Source: Aquincola tertiaricarbonis (GTDB taxonomy: Bacteria > Pseudomonadota > Gammaproteobacteria > Burkholderiales > Burkholderiaceae_C). Taken from it: a stretch of DNA of 64,000 bases. Positions 1 to 8,523 of the stretch are shown piece after piece. The notes under the pieces are model-generated. The model saw only the letters and a program-made list of their open reading frames with translations. It did not search any database and was not told the origin of the DNA. Made by a program: the position numbers and the translations under genes. How positions within the stretch are numbered: position 1 is the first letter of the stretch; every line of letters starts with the position of its first letter. The stretch is from contig NZ_CP097638.1 of assembly GCF_023573145.1 (NCBI RefSeq), forward strand, positions 62,001-126,000, read 5' to 3'.

Positions 1-228
1 CGCAAACAATTGATGCTTGGCGGGGCGTGGCATAAAAATCAAGCTAGGGCGAGTGAGCTGCAAATCCTTGCGATCGGGACCAAGCAACGTCACGCTGCCG
101 GCCTGAAGCAGATGGATATAACCTCGCCGCTCGGCGCCATCGTAAGATGCAGAGCCGCATAGGTCGCCGTCATAGAACAGATTGGCCCGCACGCCGAACC
201 GCGAGAGCAAATTAGACAAACGATCCAT
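1..228 (-). CDS. AraC-family transcriptional regulator, N-terminal part (runs off the window)
   Basis: Seventy-six codons are open from an ATG at 228 down to the window edge. The protein begins MDRLSNLLSRFGVRANLF and continues through YIHLLQAGSVTLLGP and LIFMPRPAKHQLF. This is the pattern of the cupin-type sensing domain found at the N terminus of many AraC/XylS activators: an LHLL-x-G strand, then a P-R-x-x-H strand. The C-terminal helix-turn-helix domain would lie outside the window, so the target genes cannot be named. The family call rests on recognised sequence pattern; start choice is the only ATG in frame. Confidence 0.7.
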   Translation of the reverse strand, partial: MDRLSNLLSRFGVRANLFYDGDLCGSASYDGAERRGYIHLLQAGSVTLLGPDRKDLQLTRPSLIFMPRPAKHQLFA

Positions 229-465
229 TGGCCGATCCTTGACGAGTCAGAACGCACAGACCATACCATCTGCGTTGTCGTTCAGTGCCTGTAGCGAACA
301 TGCCGGCGTAAATCAGCCAACGGATAAAGTGATCACTGAGCAGCTCAGCCTCCCTTTCCAGTTCGGCTGTTAAAAAAACAACACCGTTGTTTGAAAGCAC
401 CAGCAAATCAAGTGCTCACTCTTCTATTTTACAGTACCTGGCAACAGCACTTTGCGGTGCAGTCT
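229..465. other. Non-coding, comparatively AT-rich spacer
   Basis: This stretch lies between the AraC-type gene start and the terminal repeats of the IS21-family element. It includes runs such as TTAAAAAAACAACACC near 370. Only short overlapping frames are present and none resembles a known protein. It should contain the promoter of the minus-strand regulator and the IS insertion point, but neither can be placed exactly. Confidence 0.4.
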
Positions 466-470
466 GCGGA

Positions 471-556
471 TTCCACGCCATCCGGCCACCCAGTCCGCTC
501 TCATCTGGCCAGGCATTCCACGGCCATCTGGCCACCTGTTCCACGGCCATCCGGCC
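471..556. repeat. Multiple terminal repeats of the IS21-family element
   Basis: Four related units occur in tandem at about 22-bp steps: TTCCACGCCATCCGGCCA at 471-488, a degenerate copy ending TCATCTGGCCA at 493-511, TTCCACGGCCATCTGGCCA at 516-534, and TTCCACGGCCATCCGGCC at 539-556. IS21-family elements carry several such repeats at each end as transposase binding sites, which fits the position just downstream of istB. Confidence 0.7.
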
Positions 557-592
557 GGGCAGTCGGAGCGCAGCGACGCAGGGGTTGCATTG

Positions 593-1348
593 TTAGTCTG
601 AGGCGCCCGGTGTCGTCAATTTCTTCACCCGCTTTCTCATCGATTCGCCCTTGAGGTTGATCCGATAAGCGTTATGCACCAGGCGGTCGAGGATGGCATC
701 GGCCAGGGTTGGATCGCCGATCAGTTCGTGCCAGTTGTCCACGGGCATTTGGCTGGTCACGAGGGTCGAGCGCTGGCCGTAGCGGTCGTCCAGTAGCTCC
801 AGCATGTCGCGACGCTGCTCAGCGGTGAACGGCGCCAGGCCCCAGTCGTCGAGGATCAGCAGGTCGGTCTTGGCATAGCCGCTCATCAGCTTGGCGAAGC
901 GCCCGTCGCCATGGGCCAAGCCCAACTCTTCCAGTAGGCGCGGCAAGCGCAGGTAACGCACGCTGTAGCCCTCTCGGCAGGCCTGGTGTGCCAGGGCGCA
1001 GGCCAGCCAGGTTTTACCGACGCCAGTCGGGCCGTTGATAATCAGGTTGAGGCCGTCGCGCAGCCACTGGCCGCTAGCCAGTTGCAGGATCAGGGCCTTG
1101 TCCAGCCCGCGCGGGCTGCGGTAGTCGATGTCTTCGAGGCAGGCGTTGTGCTTGAGCCGGGCCTGACGCAGGCGGCTGCTGAGGCGCTTGTCGTCGCGTT
1201 CGGTCAGTTCGCGGTCGACCAGCAGGCCGAGGCGTTCCACGAAGCTCAGGCTGTCGATGTCGGGGGTTTTCAGTTGCTCGGCGAGTGCCTTGAGCATGCC
1301 GGTCAGGCGCAGGGTCTGGAGCTTGTCCAGGGTCGGATGGGGCAGCAT
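593..1348 (-). CDS. istB: IstB-like transposition helper ATPase
   Basis: A 251-residue protein starting MLPHPTLDKLQTLRLTGM. It carries an AAA+ Walker A box (GPTGVGKTWLA) and a Walker B-like LLILDDWG, with the IstB hallmark QLASGQWLRDGLNLI just before the P-loop. IstB forms ATP-dependent filaments that select target DNA and activate the IstA transposase. The ATG at 1348 was chosen because the family starts here. The frame is open further upstream only through antisense overlap with istA. It follows istA by 17 bp and appears intact. Confidence 0.92.
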   Translation of the reverse strand: MLPHPTLDKLQTLRLTGMLKALAEQLKTPDIDSLSFVERLGLLVDRELTERDDKRLSSRLRQARLKHNACLEDIDYRSPRGLDKALILQLASGQWLRDGLNLIINGPTGVGKTWLACALAHQACREGYSVRYLRLPRLLEELGLAHGDGRFAKLMSGYAKTDLLILDDWGLAPFTAEQRRDMLELLDDRYGQRSTLVTSQMPVDNWHELIGDPTLADAILDRLVHNAYRINLKGESMRKRVKKLTTPGASD

Positions 1349-1365
1349 GGTGGGATTCCTTGTGT

Positions 1366-2379
1366 TCAGTGGTAGTAGCCGGGGCCGCGCAGGTTGGCGT
1401 GGTCGTCCGGCAGCAGGGGCAGGTGCTGCTGGGCCAGCGGCAGGTTTTCCAGCCCCTGGCGCAGGATCGATTCGAGGCTCTTGTAGCTGCACGCACCGAG
1501 GCTGAGGGCGCGACGGCAGGCCAACTCCAAGCGCACTTCGCCATGGGTCTTGCCCAGGCGCAGGATGCCCAGGCAGGCCCGGTAGCCTTGGGTTGGGTGG
1601 ATGCGCCGTTCGAGGATGTGGCTGATCACGCCGGCCGTGTTCGGCCCGGTCTGCTCAGCCCAGCGGATCAGCCGTTGTGGCGTCCACTCGGCATGCTCGC
1701 GATGACTCTTGGGCATGTGCTCGGCCTGTGTGCTGTGCCGGCCCTTGTGCGGTGAGCGAAGGTGGCTGGCCACCCGCTGATTGGCGTGGAAGCACTCCAC
1801 CGTGCGCGCTGTCAGGCGTACTTCCAGTTGTTTCTTCACCAGTTGGTACGGCACCGAGTAGTAGTGCCCATCGACCTCGACGTGGTAGTCGATGTGCACC
1901 CGCGCCTTCTTCCACTCGGCATAGACGTAGGGCTGCTCCGGCAGTGGGCGCAGCGCTGGACGATCCAGGGCTTCGAAGGCCGAGTGCCGGGAGCCCGGCA
2001 GCTTGCGAAACGGTCGTCGGTTGAGCCGCTCCAGCAATAAGGCGATGGCGCTGTTGAGTTCGTCCAGGGAGAAGAACTGGCGGTTCCTCAGCGCGGCGAG
2101 GATCCAGCGCTCGACCACCTGCACGCCGACCTCGGCCTTAGCCTTGTCGCGCGGCTTACGCGCCCGCGCCGGCACCACCGCCACGCCATAGTGCTCGGCC
2201 AGATCGCGGTAGCTCGGGTTGATGTCCGGCTCGTAGCGATGGCTCTTACTCACCGCGCTTCGCAGGTTGTCCGGCACCACGATCTCCGGCACACCGCCGA
2301 GAAAGGAGAAGCAGCGGGCATGTGAGCCCAGCCAGTCAGGTAACTGCTGCGACCAGGTGGCTTCGGCGAAGGTGTAGCT
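1366..2379 (-). pseudogene. istA: IstA-like transposase, 5' end lost
   Basis: The frame encodes the C-terminal two thirds of an IS21 IstA. From 2379 leftward it reads [16 protein letters not shown], then [16 protein letters not shown], part of the DDE catalytic core, and the C-terminal Mu-transposase-like domain ending at 1366. The N-terminal HTH and the first catalytic aspartate region are missing, because the sequence switches at 2380 into the inverted repeat of a Tn21-type transposon. The missing half is not found beyond the transposon's other end (11523), so this is more than simple interruption. Non-functional as it stands. Confidence 0.88.
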
Positions 2380-2417
2380 GGGGAGCCCGCAGAATTCGGA
2401 AAAAATCGTACGCTAAG
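2380..2417. repeat. Left 38-bp terminal inverted repeat
   Basis: This begins GGGGAGCCCGCAGAATTCGG and ends CGCTAAG. Its complement starts CTTAGCGTAC and ends CTCCCC, matching the layout of the Tn21-type end at 11486-11523 (CTTAGCGTGC ... GACCCC) with scattered mismatches. The stop codon of the tnpA remnant lies inside it, as at the right end. The divergence from the right repeat suggests the two ends come from different Tn21-like elements. Confidence 0.85.
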
Positions 2418-2789
2418 GTTTTCCGGGCATCCGTAGGGGCCGAAACTTCCCGTCTTCCAGTCTGCGGCTCTGCCGCCAGACGTAATCGCCGGTTAGGTTG
2501 ATGTGCTCCCAGCCCAGCGGCGACAGGAATTGCAGCAGCTCGCCGTCCACCGGCTTGCCGGCCTCGACCAACCCCTGGATGGCGCGCTCCAGGTACACCG
2601 TGTTCCACAGCACGATAGCCGCCGTCACCAGGTTGAGGCCGCTAGCCCGGTAGCCGGGCCGCGCCGCTGCCGGATGATGGAGAGGTCGGTTTCGCTGAAC
2701 GTGTAGTGACGGATCAACTCATCCTTGGTGTCCGGCAACGCCAGCAGGCTTTCGCGCTCGGCGGCGGACAGGATTGAACGACGTGGCAT
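2413..2789 (-). pseudogene. Tn3-family transposase tnpA, collapsed by a large internal deletion
   Basis: From the ATG at 2789 the first 43 or so codons match the start of a Tn21-type transposase ([12 protein letters not shown], then RQRRG). The sequence then jumps near 2660 to the extreme C terminus ([22 protein letters not shown] ... [17 protein letters not shown]). Roughly 870 codons are missing relative to the copy at 8524-11490, and the join is out of frame. By eye the two copies differ by roughly 15 percent at the nucleotide level. It lies 2 bp after tnpR, the normal Tn21 order, so it is the ancestral partner of that resolvase. Confidence 0.9.
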
Positions 2790-2791
2790 AT

Positions 2792-3352
2792 TTACTGATC
2801 CGTTCTCAAGTATTGATACAGGGTTTCGCGACTGATTCCGAATTCACGAGCCAGCTTGGTCTTTTGCTCGCCAGCCTCGACACGTTGGCGCAGTTCGGCA
2901 ATACGCTCAGACGACAGGGATTTCTTCCTGCCACGGTAGGCCCCGCGCTGCTTGGCGAGCGCGATGCCCTCGCGCTGCCGCTCGCGGATCAAGGCGCGTT
3001 CGAACTCGGCGAACGCGCCCATTACCGACAGCATCAGGTTCGCTATCGGCGAGTCCTCGCCGGTGAAGGTCAAATGCTCCTTAAGGAACTCGATGCGTAC
3101 GCCGCGCTGGGTGAGGCCCTGCACCAGGCGGCGCAGGTCGTCGAGGTTGCGCGCCAGACGATCCATGCTGTGCACCACGACCGTGTCGCCTTCGCGCACG
3201 AAGGCGAGCAGCCGTTCCAGTTCGGGCCGCCGTGTGTCCTTGCCCGACGCCTTGTCGGTGAACACTTTATCCACCTGGATCTGTTCGAGCTGCCGTTCTG
3301 GGTTCTGGTCGAAGCTGCTGACGCGGACGTAACCGATGCGCTGACCGTGCAA
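2792..3352 (-). CDS. tnpR: Tn21-type serine resolvase
   Basis: A 186-residue serine recombinase that resolves transposon cointegrates at res. The N-terminal catalytic domain has [17 protein letters not shown], including the nucleophilic serine (residue 12 or 13). [11 protein letters not shown] and [17 protein letters not shown] follow, and a C-terminal helix-turn-helix ([19 protein letters not shown]). The C-terminal half appears nearly identical to Tn21 TnpR as I remember it. The start is TTG at 3352, supported by a perfect AGGAGG at 3358-3363 with 5-nt spacing. Intact; it is now paired with a dead tnpA on its own side and with a live tnpA across the ars operon. Confidence 0.95.
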   Translation of the reverse strand: MHGQRIGYVRVSSFDQNPERQLEQIQVDKVFTDKASGKDTRRPELERLLAFVREGDTVVVHSMDRLARNLDDLRRLVQGLTQRGVRIEFLKEHLTFTGEDSPIANLMLSVMGAFAEFERALIRERQREGIALAKQRGAYRGRKKSLSSERIAELRQRVEAGEQKTKLAREFGISRETLYQYLRTDQ

Positions 3353-3363
3353 GGTATCCTCCT

Positions 3364-3480
3364 GAGGGAAATGTGTCAGGAAGAAATCTATGACCCTTGA
3401 CGGCGTATGTCAATCAATTCGGAAGGCAACTCTATTCTGACGATTTAGCGCCGGATGGTCTGACGCCAAGTTAGGGTATA
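3364..3480. promoter_or_regulatory. Putative res site and tnpR promoter region
   Basis: The 117 bp between tnpR and the ars promoter lie where Tn3-family res sites lie. They contain dispersed partial repeats such as CGTCAGA/TCTGACG and TTGACGGCGTATGTCAA, but the three resolvase-binding subsites cannot be delimited by eye. The assignment rests mainly on position. Confidence 0.4.
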
Positions 3481-3504
3481 GCCTAATCGGACGCGACGGG
3501 ATGG

Positions 3505-3533
3505 TTGAATCATTTTGATAGTTGTAGTATTAT
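3505..3533 (+). promoter_or_regulatory. Promoter of the transposon ars operon, predicting a leaderless arsR message
   Basis: A -35-like TTGAAT (3505-3510) is followed after exactly 17 bp by TATTAT (3528-3533). The arsR ATG begins at 3540, six bases after the -10 box, so transcription should start at or beside the initiation codon. The region is AT-rich and probably also carries the ArsR operator, but no clean dyad was delimited. Confidence 0.6.
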
Positions 3534-3539
3534 TTGAAT

Positions 3540-3917
3540 ATGGAAAAGCAAACCGCAACATCAATTTTTGAATCCCTCTCATCGGGGCTGCGTCTGGATG
3601 TGTTCAGACTGCTAGTCAAGAAGGGGCCGGAAGGCATGGTGGCAGGCGAGATCGCCACCGCGCTGGACGTGCCTCCGGCCAACCTCTCCTTTCACCTAAA
3701 GGCGTTGTCACAAGCTCGCTTGGTGACAGTAGAGCAGGAGGGCCGCTTCCAGCGCTACCGCGCGGACATCCCGTTGATGCTGGATTTAATCGCGTACCTC
3801 ACCGAAGAATGCTGTTCGGGCAGCCCCGCGCAATGCGTTGAAATGCGTGCTGCCTCGAAATGTGTCGAGGAACTATTGCCGCCACTGTCACCCACCCTAG
3901 CGAAAGCGACAACATGA
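3540..3917 (+). CDS. arsR: ArsR-family As(III)-responsive repressor
   Basis: A 125-residue winged-helix repressor of the ars operon. The DNA-binding helix region is VAGEIATALDVPPANLSFHL with HLKALSQARLV. Its putative metal site is C-terminal: Cys91-Cys92 and Cys99 (ECCSGSPAQC). That resembles the C-terminal As(III) site of the atypical Acidithiobacillus-type ArsR rather than the CxCxxC site in the recognition helix of plasmid R773 ArsR. An in-frame TTG lies at 3534, but it would precede the predicted transcription start, so ATG 3540 is preferred. The stop overlaps the arsC start (ATGA). Confidence 0.93.
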   Translation: MEKQTATSIFESLSSGLRLDVFRLLVKKGPEGMVAGEIATALDVPPANLSFHLKALSQARLVTVEQEGRFQRYRADIPLMLDLIAYLTEECCSGSPAQCVEMRAASKCVEELLPPLSPTLAKATT

Positions 3918-4393
3918 ATATTCTGTTTCTTTGTACCGGTAACTCCTGCCGTTCCATCCTGGCGGAAGCGACCTTCAACCACTTGGCTCCGACAGGCTGG
4001 AAAGCGATGAGTGCGGGAAGTCAGCCGACCGGGACGGTCCATCCGCGTTCCCTGGCGCTCTTGGCGCGTGAAGGTATCGACACGAACGGACTGCACAGTA
4101 AATCGTGGGACAACCTGCCGCTGGCTCCGGATGTGGTCATCACCGTGTGCTCGAATGCTGCTGGGGAAACCTGTCCGGCGTATCTTGGCTCGGTACTGCG
4201 TGCGCATTGGGGTGTTGACGATCCCGCTCATGCCACAGGGACCGAAGCGGAAATCGAAGCCGCGTTCACGACGGCCTACCGTATCTTGCGACGTCGCATC
4301 GAAGCCTTCCTCGCGCTGCCGTTGGAGCAACTTGTACACGACCGGACACGCTTGAAGGTGGAACTGGATCGGATTGGAGCGCTTTCAGCGTAG
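3914..4393 (+). CDS. arsC: Arsenate reductase, low-molecular-weight phosphatase type
   Basis: A 159-residue cytosolic enzyme that reduces arsenate to arsenite. The phosphatase P-loop with catalytic Cys7 and Arg13 is FLCTGNSCRS. The second and third redox cysteines, Cys79 and Cys87 (VCSNAAGETC), fit the Cys10/Cys82/Cys89 relay of thioredoxin-coupled ArsC. A WGVDDPA motif holds the general acid aspartate. The ATG at 3914 overlaps the arsR stop by 4 bp, showing translational coupling. Tn21-like ars transposons commonly carry this type. Confidence 0.93.
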   Translation: MNILFLCTGNSCRSILAEATFNHLAPTGWKAMSAGSQPTGTVHPRSLALLAREGIDTNGLHSKSWDNLPLAPDVVITVCSNAAGETCPAYLGSVLRAHWGVDDPAHATGTEAEIEAAFTTAYRILRRRIEAFLALPLEQLVHDRTRLKVELDRIGALSA

Positions 4394-4435
4394 TTTTTAT
4401 TTGACTGTTATTTCAATACTTGATGGAGGTTTTAA

Positions 4436-4804
4436 ATGAAGAGGATCGAAGTGTTTGACCCATCGCTGTGTTGCAGCACCGGCGTCTGCGGCGTGGATGT
4501 TGACCAAGCCCTGGTGACTTTTGCCGCTGATGTCGATTGGGCGAAGCAGAACGGCGCGTACATCGAGCGCTACAACCTGGCGCAGCAGCCACAGATGTTT
4601 GCCGACAATGCGACCGTAAAAGGATTTTTGCAGCGCTCCGGTCAGGATGCTCTGCCACTGATCCTGGTCGATGGTGAAGTGGCCCTCGCGGGGCGTTATC
4701 CAAAGCGGGCTGAATTGGCCCTCTGGATCGGCATTGATCAACCTGCAGATGCCGCCAAACCGGCGACGGGCGGTTGCTGCTCCGGCCCGCGTGGCTGCTG
4801 CTGA
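4436..4804 (+). CDS. arsD: ArsD arsenite metallochaperone
   Basis: A 122-residue protein that hands As(III) to the ArsA ATPase and is a weak ars repressor in some operons. The chaperone cysteines are Cys12, Cys13 and Cys18 (LCCSTGVC). Two further vicinal pairs lie at the C terminus (GGCCSGPRGCC), as in R773 ArsD. A GGAGG-like site (TGGAGG at 4423) precedes the ATG. The next gene, arsA, begins 17 bp after the stop, so chaperone and ATPase are co-expressed. Confidence 0.93.
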   Translation: MKRIEVFDPSLCCSTGVCGVDVDQALVTFAADVDWAKQNGAYIERYNLAQQPQMFADNATVKGFLQRSGQDALPLILVDGEVALAGRYPKRAELALWIGIDQPADAAKPATGGCCSGPRGCC

Positions 4805-4821
4805 ACAACATGGAGAAAATA

Positions 4822-6585
4822 ATGATGAAATTCCTGCAAATTCCTCCCCGCTTTCTGTTTTTCACGGGCAAGGGTGGCGTCGGCAAAACCTCGATTGCCT
4901 GCGCCACGGCCATTCAGTTGGCCGAAGCCGGAAAGCGCGTCCTCCTGGTTAGTACTGACCCGGCATCCAACGTCGGGCAGGTATTTGGTGTCGATATCGG
5001 TAATCGCGTCACACCGATTCCGGCGGTTCCACGTCTTTCTGCTCTGGAGATTGATCCCGAGGCAGCGGCCAGTGCCTATCGGGAGCGCCTGGTCGGCCCG
5101 GTCCGCGGCGTGCTTCCTGATGACGTGGTAAAGGGCATCGAAGAATCGTTGTCCGGCGCGTGCACCACCGAAATTGCCGCATTTGACGAGTTCACCGCGC
5201 TACTGACCAACGCGGCACTCACGGCTGATTACGAGCACATCATCTTTGACACAGCGCCCACCGGCCACACTATCCGCTTGCTGCAACTGCCGGGCGCGTG
5301 GAGCGGCTTCCTGGAAGCCGGCAAGGGCGATGCCTCGTGCCTCGGCCCGCTGGCCGGTCTGGAAAAGCAGCGTACTCAGTACAAGTCGGCTGTTGAAGCC
5401 TTGGCCGATCCGCTGCAAACCCGTCTGGTGCTGGTCGCTCGCGCCCAGCAGGCGACCTTGCGCGAGGTCGCCCGAACCCACGAAGAACTGGCAGCCATAG
5501 GCCTCAAACAGCAACATCTCGTCATCAACGGCATCCTGCCTCACATCGAAGCCGCTACCGACCCACTCGCCGCTGCAATCCACGAACGGGAACAAACGGC
5601 GCTGAAGAACATCCCGGCTAAGTTGACTGCGCTTCCGCGTGATCATGTAGAACTCAAGCCCTTCAATCTCGTCGGCCTTGAAGCACTGCGGCAGTTGCTG
5701 ACCGACCTTCCTCCACAAGCACCCACAGCGGTTGATTCCCCGATCGAACTCGACGAGCCCAGCGTGGCCGAGCTGATCGACGGCATCGCGGCGGATGGAC
5801 ACGGGCTGGTCATGTTGATGGGCAAGGGTGGTGTAGGCAAGACAACCCTGGCGGCCGCCATCGCGGTCGAACTGGCGCATCGCGGCTTACCGGTGCATCT
5901 GACGACCTCCGATCCTGCTGCCCACTTGACCGACACACTGGATTCCTCGCTCGATAATCTGACCGTGAGCCGAATCGATCCGCATGCCGAGACCGAGCGC
6001 TATCGCCAGCACGTCCTGGAAACCAAGGGCGCTCAACTCGATGCCGAAGGCCGCGCGCTGTTGGAAGAGGATCTGCGTTCGCCCTGCACGGAAGAGATTG
6101 CGGTCTTCCAGGCGTTCTCCCGCATCATTCGCGAGGCCGGTAAAAAGTTCGTCGTCATGGACACGGCCCCGACCGGGCACACCTTGCTCCTGCTCGACGC
6201 GACGGGTGCGTATCACCGCGAAGTGTCACGACAAATGGGCAAGACCGGCGTGCACTTCACGACGCCGATGATGCAATTGCAGGACCCGAAGCAAACGAAG
6301 GTACTCGTCGTCACGCTGGCAGAGACGACGCCGGTATTGGAGGCCGCCAACCTGCAAGCTGACTTGCGCCGTGCCGGGATCGAGCCATGGGCCTGGATCA
6401 TCAACACAAGCGTGGCGGCGGCTTCGGCCAAGTCGCCGTTACTGCGTCAGCGTGCGGCCAACGAGCTACGCGAAATCAGCGCCGTGGCCAATCAGCACGC
6501 GGACCGTTACGCGGTTGTCCCGCTTCTGAAGGAAGAACCGATCGGTGCAGAACGACTGCGTGCGCTCATCCATCCTCAAGCATAG
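4822..6585 (+). CDS. arsA: ArsA arsenite-stimulated ATPase
   Basis: A 587-residue pump ATPase made of two homologous halves, each with a deviant Walker A P-loop (TGKGGVGKTS near residue 16; MGKGGVGKTT near residue 334) and a DTAPTGHT signature. The As(III)-binding cysteines of R773 ArsA are conserved at Cys114 (GACTTEIAAF), Cys173 (ASCLGPLAG) and Cys422 (SPCTEEIAVF). It docks on ArsB to drive ATP-dependent As(III)/Sb(III) export. The start at 4822 is favoured by a GGAG six bases upstream; the frame is open earlier but without a ribosome site. Confidence 0.95.
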   Translation: MMKFLQIPPRFLFFTGKGGVGKTSIACATAIQLAEAGKRVLLVSTDPASNVGQVFGVDIGNRVTPIPAVPRLSALEIDPEAAASAYRERLVGPVRGVLPDDVVKGIEESLSGACTTEIAAFDEFTALLTNAALTADYEHIIFDTAPTGHTIRLLQLPGAWSGFLEAGKGDASCLGPLAGLEKQRTQYKSAVEALADPLQTRLVLVARAQQATLREVARTHEELAAIGLKQQHLVINGILPHIEAATDPLAAAIHEREQTALKNIPAKLTALPRDHVELKPFNLVGLEALRQLLTDLPPQAPTAVDSPIELDEPSVAELIDGIAADGHGLVMLMGKGGVGKTTLAAAIAVELAHRGLPVHLTTSDPAAHLTDTLDSSLDNLTVSRIDPHAETERYRQHVLETKGAQLDAEGRALLEEDLRSPCTEEIAVFQAFSRIIREAGKKFVVMDTAPTGHTLLLLDATGAYHREVSRQMGKTGVHFTTPMMQLQDPKQTKVLVVTLAETTPVLEAANLQADLRRAGIEPWAWIINTSVAAASAKSPLLRQRAANELREISAVANQHADRYAVVPLLKEEPIGAERLRALIHPQA

Positions 6586-6595
6586 GAGATCGACC

Positions 6596-7069
6596 ATGTT
6601 GATCCGGAATTACATGACGCCCGATCCGGTAACCATTCAACCTGAAACACCGGTTGAGGACATCGCGAGGCTGCTGCTTGCCCATCGCATCAACGGCGTT
6701 CCGGTGGTCGACGGCGCTGGTCGGCTGATCGGCGTTGTGACTGCGGAGGACTTGATTCACCGGGGAGCGGACGAACGGCTTGAACCCCGTGAATCGATTT
6801 GGAAGGAGAACTTCTGGGTTTCCTTTCTTGGCCCAAAGGGGACGCAGCGCGACAAGGCCGAGGGGCGTACTGCCGCAGAGGTAATGACCACGGAAGTGCA
6901 CAGCGTCGCGCCTGCCATGCATTCCTCCGTTGCAGCCCGGCTGATGGTGGACCATCACTTAACGTCCCTTCCTGTCGTGGAGGATGGGAAAGTGATCGGC
7001 GTCATCTCCCGGATTGACCTCTTAAGCCTTCTTAAAGAACTCGAAAACCCTCTGAAAAGAGAGAATTGA
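6596..7069 (+). CDS. Tandem CBS-domain protein of the ars operon
   Basis: A 157-residue cytosolic protein with two CBS domains. The first (residues about 1-60) has [21 protein letters not shown] and [16 protein letters not shown]. The second (about 93-150) has [18 protein letters not shown] and [23 protein letters not shown] pairs bind adenine nucleotides and often gate transporters. GGAGA lies 7 bp before the ATG; the gene sits 10 bp after arsA and ends 1 bp before the arsB start, so it is inside the efflux cassette. A regulatory role on ArsA/ArsB energy coupling is inference. Similar genes occur in Tn21-like ars transposons. Confidence 0.85.
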   Translation: MLIRNYMTPDPVTIQPETPVEDIARLLLAHRINGVPVVDGAGRLIGVVTAEDLIHRGADERLEPRESIWKENFWVSFLGPKGTQRDKAEGRTAAEVMTTEVHSVAPAMHSSVAARLMVDHHLTSLPVVEDGKVIGVISRIDLLSLLKELENPLKREN

Positions 7070-7070
7070 C

Positions 7071-8357
7071 GTGATTGCTGCCCTACTGATTTTTCTTGCC
7101 ACTATCGTTCTGGTGATCTGGCAACCGCGCGGGCTGGGCATTGGCTGGAGTGCGACGCTTGGCGCTGTCGTGGCGTTACTGTCCGGTGTCGTTCACTTCG
7201 GTGACATTCCTGTCGTCTGGCAGATCGTCTGGAACGCCACAGCCGCATTCATTGCCATCATCATCATTAGCCTGTTACTCGATGAGGCCGGGTTTTTCGA
7301 ATGGGCAGCCTTGCACGTCGCACGCTGGGGCGGAGGGAAAGGACGTCTGCTGTTTGCGCTGATCATCTTGCTTGGTGCAGCCGTCGCCGCGCTTTTTGCC
7401 AACGATGGCGCAGCGCTGATTCTCACGCCAATCGTCATGGCCATGTTGTTGGCACTGGGTTTCACTCCGGCCGGAACGCTCGCCTTTGTCATGGCAGCCG
7501 GTTTCATCGCAGATGCCGCCAGCCTGCCGCTTGTCGTATCCAACCTGGTCAACATCGTCTCTGCCGACTTTTTCAATATCGGGTTCAATGACTACGCTGC
7601 GGTGATGGTTCCAGTGAATATTGTCGCCATCATTGCCTCTCTGGCCGTGCTGTCGATCTATTTCCGCCGCAGCATCCCCGCACGCTACGACGTGAATCAG
7701 TTGAAACAGCCGAATGAGGCCATTCGCGATGTGGCTACGTTTCGTTTCGGCTGGGTGGTTCTGGCCCTGCTGCTGGTCGGATTCTTCGGCCTTGAGCCGC
7801 TAGGCGTGCCGGTTAGCGCCGTGGCTGCCGCAGGCGCCCTGCTGTTGCTCGTCGTCGCTGCGCGCGGGCATGTCATCAGCACCCGCAAGGTGATCCGTGA
7901 AGCGCCTTGGCAAATTGTCATTTTCTCGCTGGGAATGTATCTCGTGGTTTATGGGCTGCGTAACCAAGGACTGACGGAACATATCGCAAGGCTGCTGGAT
8001 TACTTCGCACAAGGCGGTGTATGGGGCGCCGCCTTTGGAACTGGCTTCCTCACAGCGCTGCTGTCCTCGGCCATGAACAACATGCCGACGGTACTGGTGG
8101 GCGCCCTGTCCATTGATGCCACAAGCGCAACGGGCGTGGTAAAGGACGCGATGATCTACGCCAATGTGATCGGTAGTGACCTGGGGCCAAAGGTCACCCC
8201 GATCGGCTCGCTGGCGACGTTGCTTTGGCTGCATGTGCTGGCGCGCAAGGGAATGACAATCACATGGGGGTATTACTTCAAGGTGGGCATTGTGCTAACC
8301 GTCCCCGTACTTGCGGCGACCCTGGCAGCGCTGGCACTGCGCCTGAGTCTCGCTTAA
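7071..8357 (+). CDS. arsB: ArsB arsenite efflux membrane protein
   Basis: A 428-residue inner-membrane carrier, the same length as E. coli ArsB (429). It exports As(III)/Sb(III) using the proton gradient, or ATP when bound to ArsA. About 12 hydrophobic segments are visible. Family motifs include [48 protein letters not shown] and [15 protein letters not shown] at 7071 is used as start: it lies 1 bp after the CBS gene stop, with GAGAGAG upstream. It completes the arsRCDA-CBS-B set. Confidence 0.95.
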   Translation: MIAALLIFLATIVLVIWQPRGLGIGWSATLGAVVALLSGVVHFGDIPVVWQIVWNATAAFIAIIIISLLLDEAGFFEWAALHVARWGGGKGRLLFALIILLGAAVAALFANDGAALILTPIVMAMLLALGFTPAGTLAFVMAAGFIADAASLPLVVSNLVNIVSADFFNIGFNDYAAVMVPVNIVAIIASLAVLSIYFRRSIPARYDVNQLKQPNEAIRDVATFRFGWVVLALLLVGFFGLEPLGVPVSAVAAAGALLLLVVAARGHVISTRKVIREAPWQIVIFSLGMYLVVYGLRNQGLTEHIARLLDYFAQGGVWGAAFGTGFLTALLSSAMNNMPTVLVGALSIDATSATGVVKDAMIYANVIGSDLGPKVTPIGSLATLLWLHVLARKGMTITWGYYFKVGIVLTVPVLAATLAALALRLSLA

Positions 8358-8523
8358 TGCGAGCGGAGCGCTGTTTGCGGACATGCATGCAGTATTGGAG
8401 TAAAGAAGGGTGAGCGGCTTGGCGTATGGCTATTCTTTTGAGTGCGGTCATCGGGATACCGCTCTATATCGCCTTTTTTAGCGGAACTGGATTTACTCGG
8501 CCATAGAAAGAAAAAGAGCATCC
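8358..8523. other. Spacer between arsB and tnpA
   Basis: About 165 bp with no gene. It has AT-rich stretches (TATCGCCTTTTTTAGCGG near 8467) and GAAAGAAAAAGAGC just before tnpA, which can serve as a ribosome-binding region. No terminator hairpin was convincing, so tnpA may be partly transcribed from the ars promoter. Confidence 0.4.

Larger units (their letters stand above)
466..2379 (-). mobile_element. IS21-family insertion sequence, truncated by the Tn21-like transposon
   Basis: The element contains multiple short terminal repeats (471-556), istB (593-1348) and the 3' two thirds of istA (1366-2379), all reading leftward. The istA reading frame stops exactly where the 38-bp inverted repeat of the neighbouring transposon begins (2380). 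The second IS end and the 5' part of istA are not found in the window. The left boundary near 466 is an estimate. Confidence 0.75.

Noticed and set aside
212..406. 64-codon minus-strand frame before the AraC-type gene
   Set aside because: Overlaps the 5' part of the regulator in another frame, no ribosome site or family pattern.
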